This document shows positions 47,816-59,819 of a DNA stretch of 64,000 bases, in pieces (the first letter of the stretch is position 1; every line of letters starts with the position of its first letter). The stretch is from Cricetomys ansorgei (taxonomy: Eukaryota; Chordata; Mammalia; Rodentia; Nesomyidae). The stretch is taken from the NCBI GenBank assembly GCA_026225945.1, contig JAMJFZ010001816.1, forward strand, positions 1,713,501 through 1,777,500, written 5' to 3'. The notes beneath the pieces are model-generated. The model had not been told where the DNA came from, made no database searches, and worked only from the letters and a program-made list of their open reading frames with translations. The position numbers and the translations under genes were made by a program.

Positions 47816-50165
47816 GCATAAAAGTTATCATTTCAGTCCAAGTGATATACAGCCCATGATACCCACTCAGAATAGTATTTTAAAGGTAAAAAAATGCCAT
47901 ATATTTAATATAACAGTAATCAGAACTATAGAAGCCATTACGATAACACGTACTGACTAAACAACTTTCATTCAAGAATCTTAAAGTCCTTTTCATCAGT
48001 AATTAATTTCTTCACACTTCCACAACATAGATAAATATCATATCATCCCCGTTTCCCTGGTAAGGAAGCAAACACAGTCCGTGACTGCCCCTACGGCTGC
48101 TGTGTCCCACTGTGACAGCTCCAAAGGCGAATCTTACTGAGCAAAAGTCCATCCTATGCATCCCTTCTTAGTTACATTGCTTTCGTTCTGAGCATCCAAT
48201 TTCCCAGACAATTGTCTTGAAATTGTCAATGAGTTGTGAAGTCATTTTAAGCATATAAGAATTTCCCAATGAAACTAATAAAAATAGGACCACAGGAATA
48301 TGATAGCATGTGAACATTTCCCTGACATTCATTTCTAAAGCTTTGTTCTCTAAATGTCACAACAAATAAGACTAAAGTCTATAATCAATTTGTACTTGCC
48401 TTGCCTCCTCTACATTTTCATAATTATGCCATATCACTGTTTTTACATTTTTCACTTGTTCAATTGCTCTGTGTTATTTAATACTATGGGTTATACAAGT
48501 TCTTTTAAAGTGGATACATTATATAATAACTGAGAATACCTGATGCATTCATTCTCTTTATCCCTTATGGTGCTGAAACTTTTCAACAGTTTCACAAAGA
48601 TAGACATGCGATGCACCTCGGGGACCTGAGATAAAGCTTTGAGTTTTCTTTATTTTATATCGTTCTTGACAGTCTGGTTATTACTTAATTGTGTCACTAT
48701 GGTAGGCTCTTTGACCCCTACTTTTTCATTTTATGGAATAGCTTTTCACCATTGTTATAGATACTCATCGTGAATAAATGACCACTGCAAACACCACATT
48801 GCTCACTGTATTTGTGTGAACAGAAACGTTCACAGGTACTTGTAATTAAGTATTAGCTAGAACTTGAAGGAGTCAGGTAATTATGTCCCAGACAAAAATT
48901 TATGCTACCAGAATGGTATACACAGTGTCACAGATATTTAAGTCCTGTACACCAATTCAGAGCTAGTTATGTTAATGGTTTATTAATGCTAATTATAGAG
49001 TCTGAGTTTGCTAATGTTTAGTTAGAAGTTTAATTGTGGGATGTTATGAAGTTCAGTTGTGGAGCATCTTCTTAGCCATTTCTAGAAATCTACTAGATCT
49101 TGCAAGTATAAGAATGCTGTTTATTGTTCTATTTTATCCAGTGATAACCTATGCTGATCAGGTAAGATCAGTTTTACTTTATTTAAAGAATGTGATCTTA
49201 TATTACAACAGTTTATTTTATTATCCACACTATTTCAACCTATGGAAATCCCTTCAAAACTGGGACCCTTTTCATCTTCTGTGATCTGCCACAAAGGGTC
49301 AGGTACATTTTACATGATTCTTACTGATTCAAGTGATATCTTTCCAACATGTTCCCTTAAATACTGTTTCACACATTTGTCACCTTCAACTAACTAACCT
49401 CCTGAGTCATTGAGAAAAGATTTGGCTCTCACCCTCTCTCTCACCCTGCACCCCAGGTTAGCAGCGGGGCCAGACATGCAGGCGGAGAGGCCTTGGGCAA
49501 TCTTTTCAGTCTCCCACAAAATAATTATTGAGTAATCACTCAGGGCAAGGATTAAGTTGTAGCAGGTTAAGAGGAACAAGAAAGGGTGGGCAGAGAATAA
49601 TTGGGTTCTTTGGAAAGCTTTTCTGAGACAATAATGTAAAATATCTCCTTTGGTGGAATAGGCTATATGTCAGGAAGAACTATCTGAAGTGCTAAAATAC
49701 TCATATTGTTTAAAAAAAAACTTATGGCACACTTTATTTGATATTACATTTAATGTTTGCAGGTGGTAAGAGAGAAAAAAATTAGATTAAAAGCTATCAT
49801 TGATAAAAACTACAGAGAAGTAAGAAGAAATGCATAACATACTTCACTAATTCACTGAGGAATCTTGCAGTATATTTTATCCGACTAATGAAAATTGGTG
49901 TAGGCTTGGGTTCTGTAAACATTTGAGAAGGGACCAAGAAATGCAGAGAGGGACTGAGGCAAACTTGCAAGAGAACAGGAATGAGGCAATGGAGACTAAA
50001 AGAGTTAGGAACCTTCAGGGAGAAGGCCTACCTCTGTCATTTCTTCTATCTTGCTTGTCTGATTCACAGCAACAACTTAATCCGGTGTGTGGGCTACCTC
50101 TGCCGGGGATTGTTGTTTATGGAAGTTTAACATAATGTCTGGAACAAAAAAAAATGTACTGAATA
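47815..50165. other. Intergenic sequence
   Basis: No gene. A GC-richer patch at 49415-49500 (CAGCGGGGCCAGACATGCAGGCGG) is unexplained. Nothing else was recognised. Confidence 0.
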
Positions 50166-50530
50166 CAGGTTTTAAATTAAGGGAGTCAGAGAAAGACAGA
50201 TGCTTTATGACCTCACTTATGTGGAGAGTCTAAAAAATTCAAGTTTGTAGAGGCAAAAACTAAGATGGTAGTTAGCAGTAGTCCAGGGTGGAAAGTGTAG
50301 GAAATGTTCGGCAAATGACACAAACTTTCAGTTAGAACAGAAGAACAAGCTCAAGAAATCTATAGTACAGCATGGTGACTATAAATGTAAGTATTTGCAC
50401 CACAAACTTGATAAATAAAGGGGTGACGCATTCATGAATTAACTTGATTTTCCCACTCCATGAAGTGTCAGTATTTAAACATTATGGTACATACTATCAC
50501 TACACAAATTTGTATATTAAATTACTTGTT
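50165..50530 (+). mobile_element. Ancient L1 3' end (L1MA type)
   Basis: CAGAGAAAGACAGATGC, ACCTCACTTATGTGGAGAGTC, CTTTCAGTTAGAACAG, GTACAGCATGGTGACTATAAATG and AATTAACTTGATTTTCC follow the order of mammalian L1MA 3' sequence. Confidence 0.
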
Positions 50531-50589
50531 TGAATGAAGTGACAATATGTATTCAGAGATTACATTGGGAAAGCTAAGGCTATCATTCA

Positions 50590-50690
50590 GCTAAGGGTAC
50601 AGCTCAGTAGTAGAGCATTTGCTTTGCATGAACAGGGCCTTGGATTTTATCCAAAGCAAAATAAAAGTAAATAAAAAGAAAATAGGGAAA
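50590..50690 (+). mobile_element. ID-like SINE
   Basis: GGGTACAGCTCAGTAGTAGAGCATTTGC and GGGCCTTGGATTTTATCC are followed by an A-rich tail, matching the tRNA-Ala/BC1-derived ID unit in decayed form. Confidence 0.
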
Positions 50691-51120
50691 AGCAGTCTAA
50701 CACATTGCTCAACAAATATTTGTGTGTTTATTGAACCACTATCCATTAATTTTTTGATAAATATATATTGATTATTTTAAACTTTCAGGTACTTCATATT
50801 GGGAATACATTAAAACCAATGAAAAATAGTTTTCTGCCCTCTATATCCTCATTAAAATTGCATATATACTTTAAGCAAATCAGCAATGTAATTTGGGGAA
50901 ATGATGCCATTAAATTATTACTGTTCTGCGAACAAGTCTGTTTTTGGAAAGAGAGAGTGAACAAGGGGGGAAATGCTGATTATATTTAAGAACATATGCC
51001 ACTCCTTATTCTACTATTTTAAATGATTTCTGAATAATAATTGTTAGTAAATAATAGATGTGTCACAATAATAATACAATTAGGTTTGAAAACAAGAAAC
51101 AGCACTTGATTCCATGAATG

Positions 51121-51211
51121 AAATATATATATACACATGCATATTTGTGTAAATGTATATATAAATATATATATGTGTGTGTGTGTGTGTCTATATATAT
51201 GTATATGTGAT
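51121..51211 (+). repeat. (TA)n/(GT)n compound repeat
   Basis: TATATA and GTGTGT runs with short interruptions. Confidence 0.
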
Positions 51212-51784
51212 AAGTGTTAGTTTTGAAAAAAAATAACCTACCTAATCTAAATAGGACTTAAGTTTTGTATATGTAATTCAAATGTAAAGATAAATAATGT
51301 AAAAATAAAGAACAGACCCCATTGACTTAGTTATTTGATGACTGTTTAGCTAGTTCTTTGTGATGTAGACGGAATATTCACTTAGAGATTATATTGGGTG
51401 TGAATTAGTCAAGAAAAGTGAATATTATGCAGCTAATGATTTTATACAATAGATAAGATAAAGTTACCTGCATATCATCAATATGTTTTAACATATAGAT
51501 ATTCATGCTCTTTTTGAAAACAATAACCAGAAAAAAAGACTATGAAATAATGTGCTTAAAATAATGAGAACAAATGACAGTATTCCACAGAATTGTACCA
51601 ACACATTGAACATGAAATTTAACTTCTATGAGATGTTTTTTAAATAATTCATGGCAAAATATATTTTCTATATCTTAAATCAAATTAATTATAGTATACT
51701 TGGTAGTCTGTGTCTGGGTTTCAGTTGGCTTTTATCCTCTACTGGACATGCTAATTAATATTAAACTAAGTAGTTGATACTGCT
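51211..51784. other. Intergenic AT-rich sequence
   Basis: Nothing recognised. Confidence 0.
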
Positions 51785-51880
51785 AGGACCTCAGCTATCT
51801 CATCTGTAAAGTGGGGATAATCACAAATTTGTCTGGGTGACTAAATGAGACAACTCATTGAAAGCAAAGCCTGATAGCCC
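51785..51880 (+). mobile_element. MIR SINE
   Basis: GGACCTCAGCTATCTCATCTGTAAAGTGGGGATAATCAC-type core (given here in part) and GACTAAATGAGACAA match the conserved MIR core and 3' part. Confidence 0.
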
Positions 51881-52221
51881 ATACCTGCATCCTGATTTAA
51901 AACAGCATTTGACATTTGACAGTGAATTCTATGTCTTTTTTCTTTAAAATCACATCATATATGAAATTTACAGGACAGAACTTTGTAAGATTTAGTGAAT
52001 GAATTCTTGTATGCATTATACATTACTAACTTTAATGTATCTTACTGCATACACATACTGTGATTGACTTGGTAACTTCTTTTTTCATCCATTACACTTT
52101 TGAGCTTTGTTATCATTATTCATGTTTTAGTTTTTATTTGTTTCTTTCTTTCCTTTCTCTTTTCTCCCTGTCTCATTCTGTCTATTTTGTTTTCATTTTG
52201 GTGCTACAGATTGAACTCAGA

Positions 52222-52224
<3 letters not shown>
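51880..52224. other. Intergenic AT-rich sequence
   Basis: Nothing firm. The last 20 bases (GCTACAGATTGAACTCAG) resemble a SINE end. Confidence 0.

Positions 52225-52280
<56 letters not shown>
52225..52280 (+). repeat. (TC)28 microsatellite
   Basis: Fifty-six uninterrupted bases of TC. Confidence 0.
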
Positions 52281-52283
<3 letters not shown>

Positions 52284-52289
52284 TTCTCT

Positions 52290-52715
52290 CTAGGTCTCCC
52301 AATTTCTCCCTAAATTCCCTCCAATTCCTATTGTCTCTCATATATTCTCTCCCTCCATCCCTCTCTCCACACCTGGTCTCTTCTCTTCCCATTCCTATTC
52401 TTTCCCAGCCCACACATATCACCTGTTCTATTTCCTTGTTACCAGGGAGATCCCTGTGTCCCCACTGGAGACCTCCTTGTTGCATAGTCTCTCTGGATGT
52501 GTGGGTTGCAGCACCTTTGTCCTTTGATTAATATTTAATATCTACATATAATTGGGCACATATGATGTTTGTCTTTCTGTGACTGAGTTACCTCACTCAG
52601 GGTGATTTTTTTCTAGTTCCATCCATTTGCCTGAAAAATTCATGTAGTTTTTTTTAAAGTTGAGTAATACTCCATTGTGTAAATGTACCACAATTTCTTT
52701 ATCCATTCTGAAAAA
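52290..52715 (-). mobile_element. Rodent L1, ORF2 end and 3' UTR fragment
   Basis: The plus strand reads GAGTTACCTCACTCAGGGTGA, TCTAGTTCCATCCATTTGCC, GAGTAATACTCCATTGTG and ATGTACCACAATTTCTTTATCC, the antisense of the L1 ORF2 C-terminus. The pyrimidine-rich left part is the 3' UTR. It is 5' truncated and decayed. Confidence 0.
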
Positions 52716-52719
52716 AAAA

Positions 52720-53131
52720 AAAAACTTAATAAAATGCTTGTCAAATAGTCTAGATAGTTCTTGGCTTCTCCTTAATCCCCATTTCTCTAACACAGTGGTT
52801 TTTCTATTCATCTACTTTCTTATGCTAAATTCCTTTTGCTGTATATATTTGGGGGACAATTCCTTTTGAAGGTGGAAAATCTGACTAATCAATTCATCTA
52901 TTTTTCTCTATAGTGTCTCTGTTCTACATTAAATATTACTGGCTGCTAAATAAAAATGCAGTCACCTATGGATGTCCACACACCTCAAATGATATATCAC
53001 CTTCCCTGATGTTGGCACTGTCACAGAGAAGCAAAAGTCAAAACTTAAATATTCAGGACTAACTAGTTCTTTTGCCTATCATTTTTGTTTTGTTTCAAAC
53101 CTGGCCTGTAAATACTTGTTATTGTATTCAA

Positions 53132-53132
<1 letters not shown>
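52720..53132. other. Intergenic sequence
   Basis: Nothing recognised apart from a 14-base A-run at the L1 edge. Confidence 0.

Positions 53133-53176
<44 letters not shown>
53133..53176 (+). repeat. (CA)22 microsatellite
   Basis: About 44 uninterrupted bases of CA. Confidence 0.
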
Positions 53177-53177
<1 letters not shown>

Positions 53178-53379
53178 GCATAATATGTGTTTGTTCATTT
53201 ATATAAACACATACTACTTTTACTTCAACGTTACTGTCATCTGAATCCCACTTTTCTGTTCTTCTGTACTGGAAAAATTTTTGACGTATTTGTCTAGTAT
53301 TTCTCAACCCTTTGGAGTTCTTTATTCTGTCTCAGTCTAATTTTATTCTTACTACTTCAAATGGGTGCTGCTAAGACCA

Positions 53380-53760
53380 ACAATCTCCATCTGCTGGGTA
53401 TGGGATATTTCTCTGCTCTACCTAATTTGACTTCTTAGAAGCATGAGACATAAAATTACCATTTCATTTTTGTGATAGGATTACCAAATCACAACACCAG
53501 CTTCTTTTTCCTTCCACCTGTCAGCTTACTCTTTGTTATCATCGTTTCTCCAGTGTTTGTTTGTATGATTCATACATATTACAGACTCTCAAAGTACAGT
53601 TCCTAAGTCTTAACATTTTTTCTTCCTGAACACAAATGTAACTCCTACGAATTTGCATATTTAATAATGTCTCTTTCTGAGCTGTTCCAGATTTGTAGCT
53701 TTCTTGATATCTTCACATAGATGTCCAAAAAATATTCCAAGGCTAAAGTTATGAATATTA
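53380..53760 (+). mobile_element. Possible upstream part of an L2 element
   Basis: Weak matches (TTGACTTCTTAGAAGCATGAGAC, TTGATATCTTCACATAGATGTCC) fall in the order expected for L2 and are colinear with the clear L2 at 56150-56590. Confidence 0.
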
Positions 53761-54304
53761 TACTAAATAATATATTTCTTTAATTAAAATGAAAGGCCAT
53801 TTTATCTTCTTAAATACATTGTTAATACATATGACTTATCTCTAACAATGTCTTCTTAAATTCCATATATAGTGTCATATCTTAATTTCAAATTTACTTT
53901 ATTATTTGTAAAACATTCTCTACTGGAGAAAAATCAGAAAGTATTAGCAGTCGATTTTTAATTCTAAAGCAGATAAATTTTGGGGATAACATAAACAAAA
54001 GCTTTGCATTCAATTTAGTCTTTTCTTAAATTCAAAACTGAATTAGAGTTGCTTAAGGTTGCTTTAAGCCTCAGTGTTCTAGGATGTTAAGCAAAGCAAA
54101 AAGAGAAAGAGAAAACCTGTGTGAGAAATAGGTCTAAAACTGAGTAGGTATCCCAGAGATAAAATCCAAATGTCTAGAAAGAAATTTTATAGTCTTACTC
54201 CTTCTAACTCATCTAATAATATCTTAGGTTTTATCATCCTGGATTACACTGTGGTTTCAACTGTTGCAATACTCCAATGCTAAGGTAGGTCACCACCGCC
54301 AGTT
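53760..54304. other. Intergenic sequence
   Basis: Nothing recognised. Confidence 0.
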
Positions 54305-54450
54305 CTGACAGTAATAACATTACATAGCACCTTTCATCTTGAGCTGCCAAATCACTTTATAAGCAGCAATTAAATCTCAAAACTTCTCCATGCTAGTATT
54401 AATATGCCCATTTAACAGATGGAAAACTGAGCCATATTCTTGTTTAAATC
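54305..54450 (-). mobile_element. MIR SINE (weak)
   Basis: TTACATAGCACCTTTCAT, AATCACTTTATAAGC and CCCATTTAACAGATGGAAAACTGAGCC on the plus strand are an antisense MIR. Confidence 0.
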
Positions 54451-54730
54451 ATAAACCAAAGCGTTCTCATTTTAAATCAGTAGACTTCTCTAAATAAGTA
54501 ATTACTATGCAGGCAAATACCTAAGGTTGAACTTAATGAATGAGAAATTCTATATGTTGTATTGTTATGATGATAGATTTATGGAGCTATGTGTGGTTTC
54601 TGTGAATGTGTGTGGGTGTCTATGGGGAGTGTAGGTATGATTAAAAGTGTATTTAGTCTGTGGGAAAAATGAATATGAGTATGCTGTGTGAGAATTAAGT
54701 TGTACTCCGTAGATACCAGTTTCCTTTTAA

Positions 54731-54882
54731 ATTTTGCTTTGTTTTGTTTTGCTTTGATTTTTGAGACAGGGTCTCTGTGTATCGCCCTGGCTGTCCTGGA
54801 ACTCACTCTGTAGACCAGGCTGGCCTTGAACTCACATCCCTCCTGAAAGCTGAGGTTAAGCTTATAACCACCACACCTGACA
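54731..54882 (-). mobile_element. B1 SINE
   Basis: The clearest SINE in the window. The plus strand has GAGACAGGGTCTCTGTGT, CCTGGCTGTCCTGGAAC, CTGTAGACCAGGCTGGCC and a TTTTG-rich antisense tail. Confidence 0.
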
Positions 54883-54884
54883 TC

Positions 54885-55270
54885 ACCCCTTTTAGGTTTA
54901 TTTAGTACACGTGGCATGCCTTTGACTTGTATTTATATGCATTTATGGTATCTTTCACAGTTGCCAATATTTCTTCCTTTTCCACACACCTCAGATTTCT
55001 GCCCTTTAATATTTACTCTTATCTCATGTCTTCCATTTTGTACTTTGTGTCTCCTTGCATAGTTGACTCTTTGCATGCCAACATTACTCGCATCTATTTC
55101 TACAGCTTACTTCTTTCTCCTAATTGTCTCTAACTAGAATGTATGCATTCCTTTCAATTTAGGTATCCCAATGCTACCTTAACATCAGCTTTCCCGAGAT
55201 TACACTAATTGGTTTCTTCACTCCTTCTTCTCCTAGACCCATGCCGTTTTCTGTTTGTTTAATTTAAGCT
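54885..55270. other. Intergenic pyrimidine-rich sequence
   Basis: No gene. ACTAGAATGTATGCATTCC near 55132 hints at L2 but is not called. Confidence 0.
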
Positions 55271-55274
55271 TTCT

Positions 55275-55900
55275 TCTCTCATACAATACATCCAACACCA
55301 GCCTCTCCTTCCTCCACTCTTCTAGCTCCTCCTTCTCCGCCAGATCCACCTCCCCACACCCACCACCCCTGCTTTACCTCAGAAAAGGGCAGGCCTCTCA
55401 GAGTTACCAATTGAACACAGAAAATCAAGATGGGTAAAGGCTGGGTTCCACCCCCTACATAAAGGCTGGAGGAGGCAACCCAGCAGTAGGAAAAGGGTTC
55501 CAAGGGCAGGTAAAAGGATCAGAGACTTCCCACACAGACTCAAACTTTTCAGAGTTCTACTAGCGCACCAAGCCAAACAATCATGGGACCCCTGCAGGCT
55601 CTGTGTCTGCAGCTTCAGTCTCGGTGAGCCTCTAAGAATCCTGATCAGTTGACTCCATGGGGCTTGTTCTCTTGTTGATCTTTACCCCTCTGGTCCGACA
55701 GTCCCTCCTCCACCTCTTCCTCAGGGCTACCTGAGTTCTGCCTAATGTTTGGCCATTGGCCTTTGCATCTGCTCCCATCTACTGCAGGAGGAAGCCTCAC
55801 TCATGACAACTGGGCTAGGCACTAATCTATAAGCATAGCAGAATTTCATGAGGAATCATCTCCAGGCTATTATTGTTCTTAGTAGAGATTATCAGATCCC
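55275..55900 (-). mobile_element. Rodent L1-like 3' end
   Basis: It aligns in reverse to 58800-59818: ATACAATACATCC, CAGATCCACCTCCCC, GGCAGGCCTCTCAGAGTTACC, GGCAACCCAGCAGTAGG and CAAGGGCAGGTAAAAGGATCAGAGAC. By eye identity to the other copy is about three quarters, so both are old. Confidence 0.
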
Positions 55901-56149
55901 AGAGTGGAACGCAGATGTCCAGGATTTACCTTCAAACTCCCAACTCTCTCATCTTCTATAGTAAAACAGCCAGTCCAACATTCTGTTTCTATTTTCTAAA
56001 ATATTTAATATTTCCTAAATTCCTAAATTAATATTACCTAAATATTTGGTATTTCCTAAAATCTCACTGTATTTTTAGAAAAGACCATATTTCTCATTTT
56101 ATCACGACATGTATCTTCTAATACACATTCAGTGTTGATATGAGGGAGA

Positions 56150-56590
56150 TTTGTAAAACAGCACCTAGATCATGTCTCTCTGCTTACAGCCCTTTGATGA
56201 CCCCTGTTATTATTAGAGTCAAGCCCGAACTTTATGATTTTCAAGATCCTGCATGATCTGACCACTCACTATAATCATCACTTATTATTCTTCTTTTCAA
56301 ATCTATCAGCCATAATTATTCATTTTTTAAAATATATAATTTACATTTCCTTGAACTTGCAATATTCCTTTGCTCTAGTTTTCCCCCCTCCTCCTCCTTT
56401 TCCTCTTCCTTCTCTTCCTTCTTCTCCATCTCCTCTTCCTTCAACTTTTCTTCTTTTCCTTTGTCTTTTTCTCTCAGACAAATCTCCCACTCTGCAGGAG
56501 GTCTGCCTTGTTCTACATGTCAGCTGTTTGTGTGTTATCTGAGCTCACTCTGTCACCTACCACATGCCTTCATTTTTATTTACATGTGAT
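56150..56590 (+). mobile_element. L2 LINE 3' part
   Basis: AGATCATGTCTCTCTGCTTACAGCC, AAGATCCTGCATGATCTGACC, CTTGAACTTGCAATATTCCTTTGC and the later AGGAGGTCTGCCTTGTTC follow L2 order. A pyrimidine repeat interrupts the middle. Confidence 0.
56383..56475 (+). repeat. (TTCTCC)n-like pyrimidine tract
   Basis: About 90 bases nearly all C and T inside the L2 fossil. Confidence 0.
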
Positions 56591-57540
56591 TTTTTTTTAG
56601 AGGGTACAGATTTTAAGTCTCAGACAAAGAAGAGTGATCTATTCTTAGAAGCTTCTTCCCTCAGTGATGACATTGTTCCAAGACATAAAAGATGCTTTGT
56701 AAACATTGATTTAATGGTTGACTAACTCAGTGGGTGACAGCATTCAGCTTGTATAAGTCAGGTAGGTCACTATTTTGGGGGACGCTTGTGGGAATAAGGA
56801 AAGCAGATCAAACTCATGTTCCTCTAAATGAACCGTTTAAGTAATCCATGAGTAATTGTTCATGTAGTCTAAGCAACAAGTTCTAGTTGTAACAGTGTTC
56901 ATATATCCTTCAATTTCCTGCTATATGTCAGGTGTGAATGTAAGTGAAGCAGATTTCCTGGTAGGTACAAAAATAACCTTAAATTTGGAGTTATGAATGT
57001 TAATATACCCACATGAGAAAGGACAGCCATCTCTCCATATAAGATGGAAGCTACTGGAATGTTGGGAACATATGAAGGGGAAAGCTTAGAACTTACACCA
57101 AAACAACTCATGATCATTGTCTGTAAGCAATTAATGTGTATTTATGAGAGCTATTTCCCAATGACTGTCTTGGCCATATTTGGGTCTGGAAGTTTATCAG
57201 GGGATGAATTTATGAGGGAGGTAAGACTTGAGTACAGACACGACAGCTGAAGCTTCTACTGTCATGCCAAGGCAACTCACAGTACTGGCTTGAATGGGAA
57301 GGAAAGGATAGGTAAAAGAAGTGCAATAGCAGAGATGAGCACCAGCAGTGGGCCTATAAGGAGAGTGGGGACTGTATTGTTTACGGATATGGCCATGTGT
57401 TTATAATTTTCAACTCTGAATATAATATGTACCCATAGTTATATTCTTGTTCAAGGTCCATACTTGGTAGAGGCTATCTTACTATTCAAAAGTGTTTACT
57501 ATGTAGAAGAGAGTTCCTCAGACTGAACTGCTCTACTAGA
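56590..57540. other. Intergenic sequence
   Basis: Nothing recognised. Confidence 0.
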
Positions 57541-57935
57541 CTTCAAATTGACTCACTCTTCCAGTCTGGTACTGACTTCTTCTGCCAAGTTGCCTCTATT
57601 TTTCTGCCTCAGACTCCTCAGACTACTTCTGTGTCTCTACCTCTGGGTCTTATCCTCCATGTCTTATTCTCTGTGCCTACTTTATGCTGCCTGCTTCAGA
57701 CTGCTCCATGCTGCCTCATACTGCCTCTGTGTCTTATCCTCTGTCTCTCTGAGCTGAGAGCCTGCTTTTCTATTATGATATTTGGTCATGTCATCACTCT
57801 GATTCACTCTGCCAACTCTTCCTCTGATTCCTCATTTTGCCTGTTCTTCACTCTGACTCATGTCAGACATCACTGCCTGTCTGACACTGACTCCTTCTGA
57901 GCTCTGCTTCCTATCTACAAGCTCTGCTTTCTGTC
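57540..57935. repeat. Degenerate CT-rich repeated-word tract
   Basis: Words such as CTGCCTC, GTCTTATCCTC, CAGACTGCTC and CTGACTC recur irregularly over about 400 bp. It looks like a decayed minisatellite or the body of an unnamed repeat that ends in the B1-like units next to it. Confidence 0.
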
Positions 57936-58010
57936 TCCCAAGTGCTGGGATTAAAGGTGTTCAATACCACTGCCTTCTGAATACTGAGATTAAAGGTGTG
58001 TACTAACATT
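57935..58010 (-). mobile_element. Two B1 head remnants in tandem
   Basis: CCAAGTGCTGGGATTAAAGGTG, then CTGAATACTGAGATTAAAGGTGTG: two antisense B1 starts about 37 bp apart. Confidence 0.
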
Positions 58011-58224
58011 TTTTCTGCATTCCATTCAGACCACATAGGCCTCTGAATGTGATCCCTTCATATAGACCTTTGGATTTGATCCCTTCATAGCTATCATGCA
58101 GGCTTTTCATAGTGATCCTTTCCCAGAGCAGTCAAATTGCTGGATTACATGATTAAATATTCCTCTAAAATTTTGTAGACAATTTTATGATAGCATAAAC
58201 ACATTTAAATTTTTGTATATAATG

Positions 58225-58345
58225 ATTAATTTTTTTTAGAAAAAAAAGAGGCAATGGATTTGAAAAACAGCAACACAAAGTATATGGGAGGAAAGGGAAA
58301 CATGAAATCATGCAATTATATGATAATCTCTAAAGAGTCAAAGCT
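58225..58345 (+). mobile_element. Lx-type L1 3' terminus
   Basis: AAAGAGGCAATGGATTTGAAA, TATATGGGAGGAAAGGGAAAC and GCAATTATATGATAATCTC match the rodent Lx end. Confidence 0.
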
Positions 58346-58800
58346 TCCTTTCTTTACTTGACATTTCTAAAGAGACAATGTTTTTATTTACAAATAGCAG
58401 CAGTCACTAGCATATAGAACCCGAGAAGAATTGCAATTGAGCAGATGAGTTTCAAGTCCCATGATGGACTAAATGGAGTCATACTGACATGTTCTGTTTC
58501 ACAACTGATATGCATATTTCTGTCAAAAATTGGAGTAAACCAAATTTATTTTTAACAAGACACTCACATAGGCTTTGAAATGCTTTTCATTTCATTTGTC
58601 TATATAATAATTGCTTCACATCCCCATAAAGACTAAAAATCTATGTTATCCAAATTTTAAATATGACTGTTTTCTAAAGAAACCCTATGTAAAGACCTGT
58701 AACACATATTCACCTACTTTACTAGACATAATATTCTTCTCGTATTATATGACCTCATTTTACAACTCAATAACAAGAATATATTACAGGTTTCCAATAT
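58345..58800. other. Intergenic sequence
   Basis: Nothing recognised. Confidence 0.
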
Positions 58801-59818
58801 ATTATGAATGGCATCTCCAGGTGGGAGGCGAGAGGACTGGAATGGGAACAGGAAGGAGCCAATGAGAGTAGAGGGACTGGAGATGACTGGAATTGGAGGG
58901 CTTTTAGAGAGTGATCTGGAGACATAGTGCATGGAAACTCCCTGGAATCTACGAGGGTGACCCTAAAAAGAACTCCTAGTAATGGGAGATAGGGAGCCTG
59001 AACAGGCCATCTCCTGTAACCAGGCAAAGCTTCCAGGTGGGACTAGGATACCAACCCAGCCACAAAATCTTCTTCCTATAACCTAATCTGCCTGCAGGAT
59101 CTTCTGGAGCAATGGGAGGCAGGAACCCCACACCAAGGGAGGGAGCCAATGCTGATATTGTGGGGCGGTCAGGAACCAGAGACTGGATAATCCAAGACAA
59201 TTCCTAGTGATCTGCTATACTCAGAGATCAGTACCTAGCTCAATTGTCATCAGAGAGGCTTCCACAGACAACTGATGGGAGGAGAGGCAGAGGCTCACAG
59301 GGCCAAACATCAAGCATAGCTCAGGAAACCCCACAGAGGAGGGGGAGCAGGATCTGGGGGGACCAGAGGGGTTGAGGACACTAGGAGAACAAGCCCCATA
59401 CAGTCAACTGGCCAGGACTCTTAGGAGCTTACAGAGACAGAAGCTGCAGACACAGCTTGCTGGGACTGCTACAGATATCTTAAGGTAATCTGTCTTGGTG
59501 TTCTTGTATAACACCTAAAAGTTGGAGTGGGGTAGGTCTCTGACCCTTTTACCTGCCTTTGGGACCCTATTCCTCCTGCTGAGTTGCCTTTGTCCACCCT
59601 TGATTTAGGGGCTTGTGCCAGGCCTAATTCTGTCTTGTTAAGGCTTATTCAAGTGGTAACCCTGGGAGGCCTGCTCTTTTCTGAGGGGAAGCAGAGTGGG
59701 GGATGGAACTGGGAGAGAGGGGAGGTGAGAGGGAGCTGGGAAGAATTGGGGGAGAGGTATGTGGGGTTGGGATGTATTATATGGGAGGAAAATTAATAAA
59801 AGTAGATACAAATTTTAA
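58800..59818 (+). mobile_element. Rodent L1-like 3' UTR with tail
   Basis: This is the longest copy of this family here. AGTGATCTGGAGACATAGTGC, CTCCTAGTAATGGGAGATAGG, GACCAGAGGGGTTGAGGAC, GGGAGGCCTGCTCTTTTCTGA and GGGATGTATTATATGGGAGG precede an AATAAAAGTAG tail. Partial relatives are at 41790-42060, 43640-43850 and 55275-55900. It is non-coding and 5' truncated. Confidence 0.
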
Positions 59819-59819
59819 A

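Noticed and set aside
52060..52531. Frames of 77-143 codons with long Ser-Leu repeats
   Set aside because: They are translations of the (TC)n microsatellite and the antisense L1 3' UTR.
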